NCBI GenBank assembly: GCA_947446285.1
Contig: CANFGH010000010.1
Span: 1-48,414, forward strand
DNA: 48,414 nt
Direction of reading: 5' to 3'
From: Chloroflexota bacterium
GTDB taxonomy: Bacteria > Chloroflexota > UBA11872 > UBA12225
This document shows, piece by piece, positions 47,520 through 48,414 of this stretch (the stretch's first letter is position 1; each line of letters begins with the position of its first letter). The notes beneath the pieces are model-generated. The model was not told the origin of the DNA and searched no databases. It was given only the letters and a program-made list of their open reading frames with translations. The position numbers and the translations under genes are program-made.

Positions 47520-48414
47520 AACGGCATATTCCTCAATGTCGGCGGTGGTCGACGATCGCCATTCTTGTGGCGGTCGTCGCCGCAATGTGCATGCCGATGT
47601 TTCGTCCTGATCCCGTCGATGCACAGGCGACGCTCAACTCCCAGGCGACGCTGACGGTCTTGACGTCGCCGGTGGAGGTGCAACGTGCCACCGGGAACCG
47701 TGACGTGGCGTCGTCCGGGGCGACCGTGGTCGTCGGCGACCGCATCTTCACCGGGTCAGGTGGTTCGGCGAAGCTGACGTTCTTCCAAGGGACGGAGGTG
47801 GACATCGCGCCTGAGACCGAAATCATGGTGCAGGAGATGACGCAACGCCAGAGTGGGGCGTCGACGGTGAGTTTCGGGCAGGCGGTCGGATCAACTGTCG
47901 CGAAGGTGGCAAGCCTGCTCAATCCGGCCTCGCGCGTGCAAGTCTCAACGCAGTCGGCCGTGGCGGTCGTGCGCGGGACAGAACTCGAGATCACTGTCAC
48001 GAAGGATCAGGTGCAGGTGTTCAAGAGCACGTCTGGCAGTTTCGACGTGATCGCCGGTGGGCAGACGCAGCGGGTGAAGCAGGGGCAGGTGACGGTTGTC
48101 CCGCCACCACCTCCGCCGCCGGTCGCCGCGGGTGAACGCAGTGCGCAATCGGTCGCGAGAGGCCAAGCGGTTGCGGTGCCGGGTGCCGGCGAACGCGTAC
48201 CGATGGTGCCGGTACCCGAGGCCGAGATCACCACGCTGTTCAAGCAATTGCAAGTGATCACTGGCGGGACCGGTCCGGCGCTGGTCGTGACACCGCCGCC
48301 GCCCGCATCATCGCTTTTTGGGGAGGCACAGGGGACACCGATGCCGTCGCCGGTGTGGACGGTCCCGACGAAGCCACCCAAACCGACCGCGGTCCCGACG
48401 AAGCCACCCAAACC
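47516..48414 (+). CDS. FecR-domain protein with Pro/Thr/Lys repeats, cut by the window end
   Basis: At least 299 codons. A signal peptide/anchor (WSTIAILVAVVAAMCMPMF) is followed by a FecR-like beta-helix domain (residues about 40-150: VLTSPVEVQRATGN, SSGATVVVGDRIFTGSGGSA, KLTFFQGTEVDIAPETEI, NPASRVQVSTQSAVAVVRGT, ELEITVTKDQVQVFKSTSG). In the rest a Pro-rich stretch (VPPPPPPPV) leads to a tandem repeat of the unit VPTKPPKPTA encoded by a 30-bp repeat at 48361, which continues beyond the edge. It starts in an ATGA overlap with the preceding secreted protein. FecR domains in such proteins may bind surface polysaccharide or sense envelope state. The function of the pair is unknown. Confidence 0.8.
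   Translation, partial: MKRHIPQCRRWSTIAILVAVVAAMCMPMFRPDPVDAQATLNSQATLTVLTSPVEVQRATGNRDVASSGATVVVGDRIFTGSGGSAKLTFFQGTEVDIAPETEIMVQEMTQRQSGASTVSFGQAVGSTVAKVASLLNPASRVQVSTQSAVAVVRGTELEITVTKDQVQVFKSTSGSFDVIAGGQTQRVKQGQVTVVPPPPPPPVAAGERSAQSVARGQAVAVPGAGERVPMVPVPEAEITTLFKQLQVITGGTGPALVVTPPPPASSLFGEAQGTPMPSPVWTVPTKPPKPTAVPTKPPK
48361..48414 (+). repeat. 30-bp tandem repeat in the FecR-domain gene (truncated by window end)
   Basis: The 30-nt unit starting GGTCCCGACGAAGCCACCCA at 48361 recurs exactly at 48391 and is cut at 24 nt by the window edge. It encodes the VPTKPPKPTA decapeptide. Confidence 0.85.

Overview
The window is GC-rich bacterial chromosome (about 60-65% GC by eye) with dense, single-domain bacterial gene content. 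I suspect Chloroflexota: the mix of UvrA/UvrB, MiaB, PPK2, a PF06153-type c-di-AMP receptor, secreted GKSLAQVAQAHG-type helical proteins, a DUF4011 mega-helicase and abundant GC-rich hairpin repeats looks like that phylum to me. This rests on gene flavour only; there is no rRNA or marker set here to prove it. No plasmid or phage backbone is visible, so it reads as ordinary chromosome with accessory patches.

Layout: 1-340 is the 3' end of an IS481-like transposase. 586-14404 is mostly housekeeping: a DUF1330 protein, uvrA and uvrB (minus strand), a LysE-type exporter, PPK2, a c-di-AMP receptor preceded by a four-copy direct-repeat array, miaB, a TPR protein, two tRNA-Arg genes (ACG and TCG), then a lower-GC patch with a truncated monooxygenase remnant, a Cas4-like PD-(D/E)XK protein and a DUF1905/YdeI protein. 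14421-24146 is accessory: a serine hydrolase, a promoter-driven pair of tiny ORFs, an MFS pump, two paralogous secreted helical proteins (one frameshifted), a small ORF interrupted by a stop, an SDR, and an 809-aa protein with a C-terminal HEPN motif resembling Csm6-like CRISPR effectors although no CRISPR array or cas operon is present. 24368-26991 is a tight three-gene operon (TIGR04076-like, aldo/keto reductase, M14 peptidase). 27191-36146 holds a tiny zinc-ribbon protein, a TPR-glycosyltransferase, a membrane protein and a 2063-aa transglutaminase/DUF4011/SF1 helicase/endonuclease/DUF3320 protein. 36268-48414 has a DUF5069 protein, a phosphoribosyltransferase, a cold-shock protein, a pentapeptide-repeat protein, a VapBC pair, a PhyH oxygenase, a large polytopic membrane protein, a tandem GNAT, a YeiH-type transporter, and a secreted protein overlapping a FecR-domain protein cut by the window end.

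The most striking pattern is not a gene. A GC-rich hairpin repeat (family A, core CCCGTTGCGACGGGAGAGG) occurs between genes and also in frame inside unrelated genes (uvrA, the TPR protein, the 956-aa membrane protein), where it is translated into recurring peptides such as SPVATGEG. A sister hairpin (family A2) gives LTPQPPSRHGKGEQADA-like tracts three times in the DUF4011 protein. A second, longer dispersed repeat (family B, about 200 bp, containing GCGGGCAGGGATGCCCGCGG) litters the intergenic gaps. Several start codons lack a Shine-Dalgarno sequence but have a TANNNT hexamer 6-7 nt upstream, suggesting leaderless transcription. The orphan HEPN protein, the Cas4-like nuclease, the DUF4011 helicase-nuclease and VapBC are the defence-flavoured genes, but they are scattered rather than in one island.
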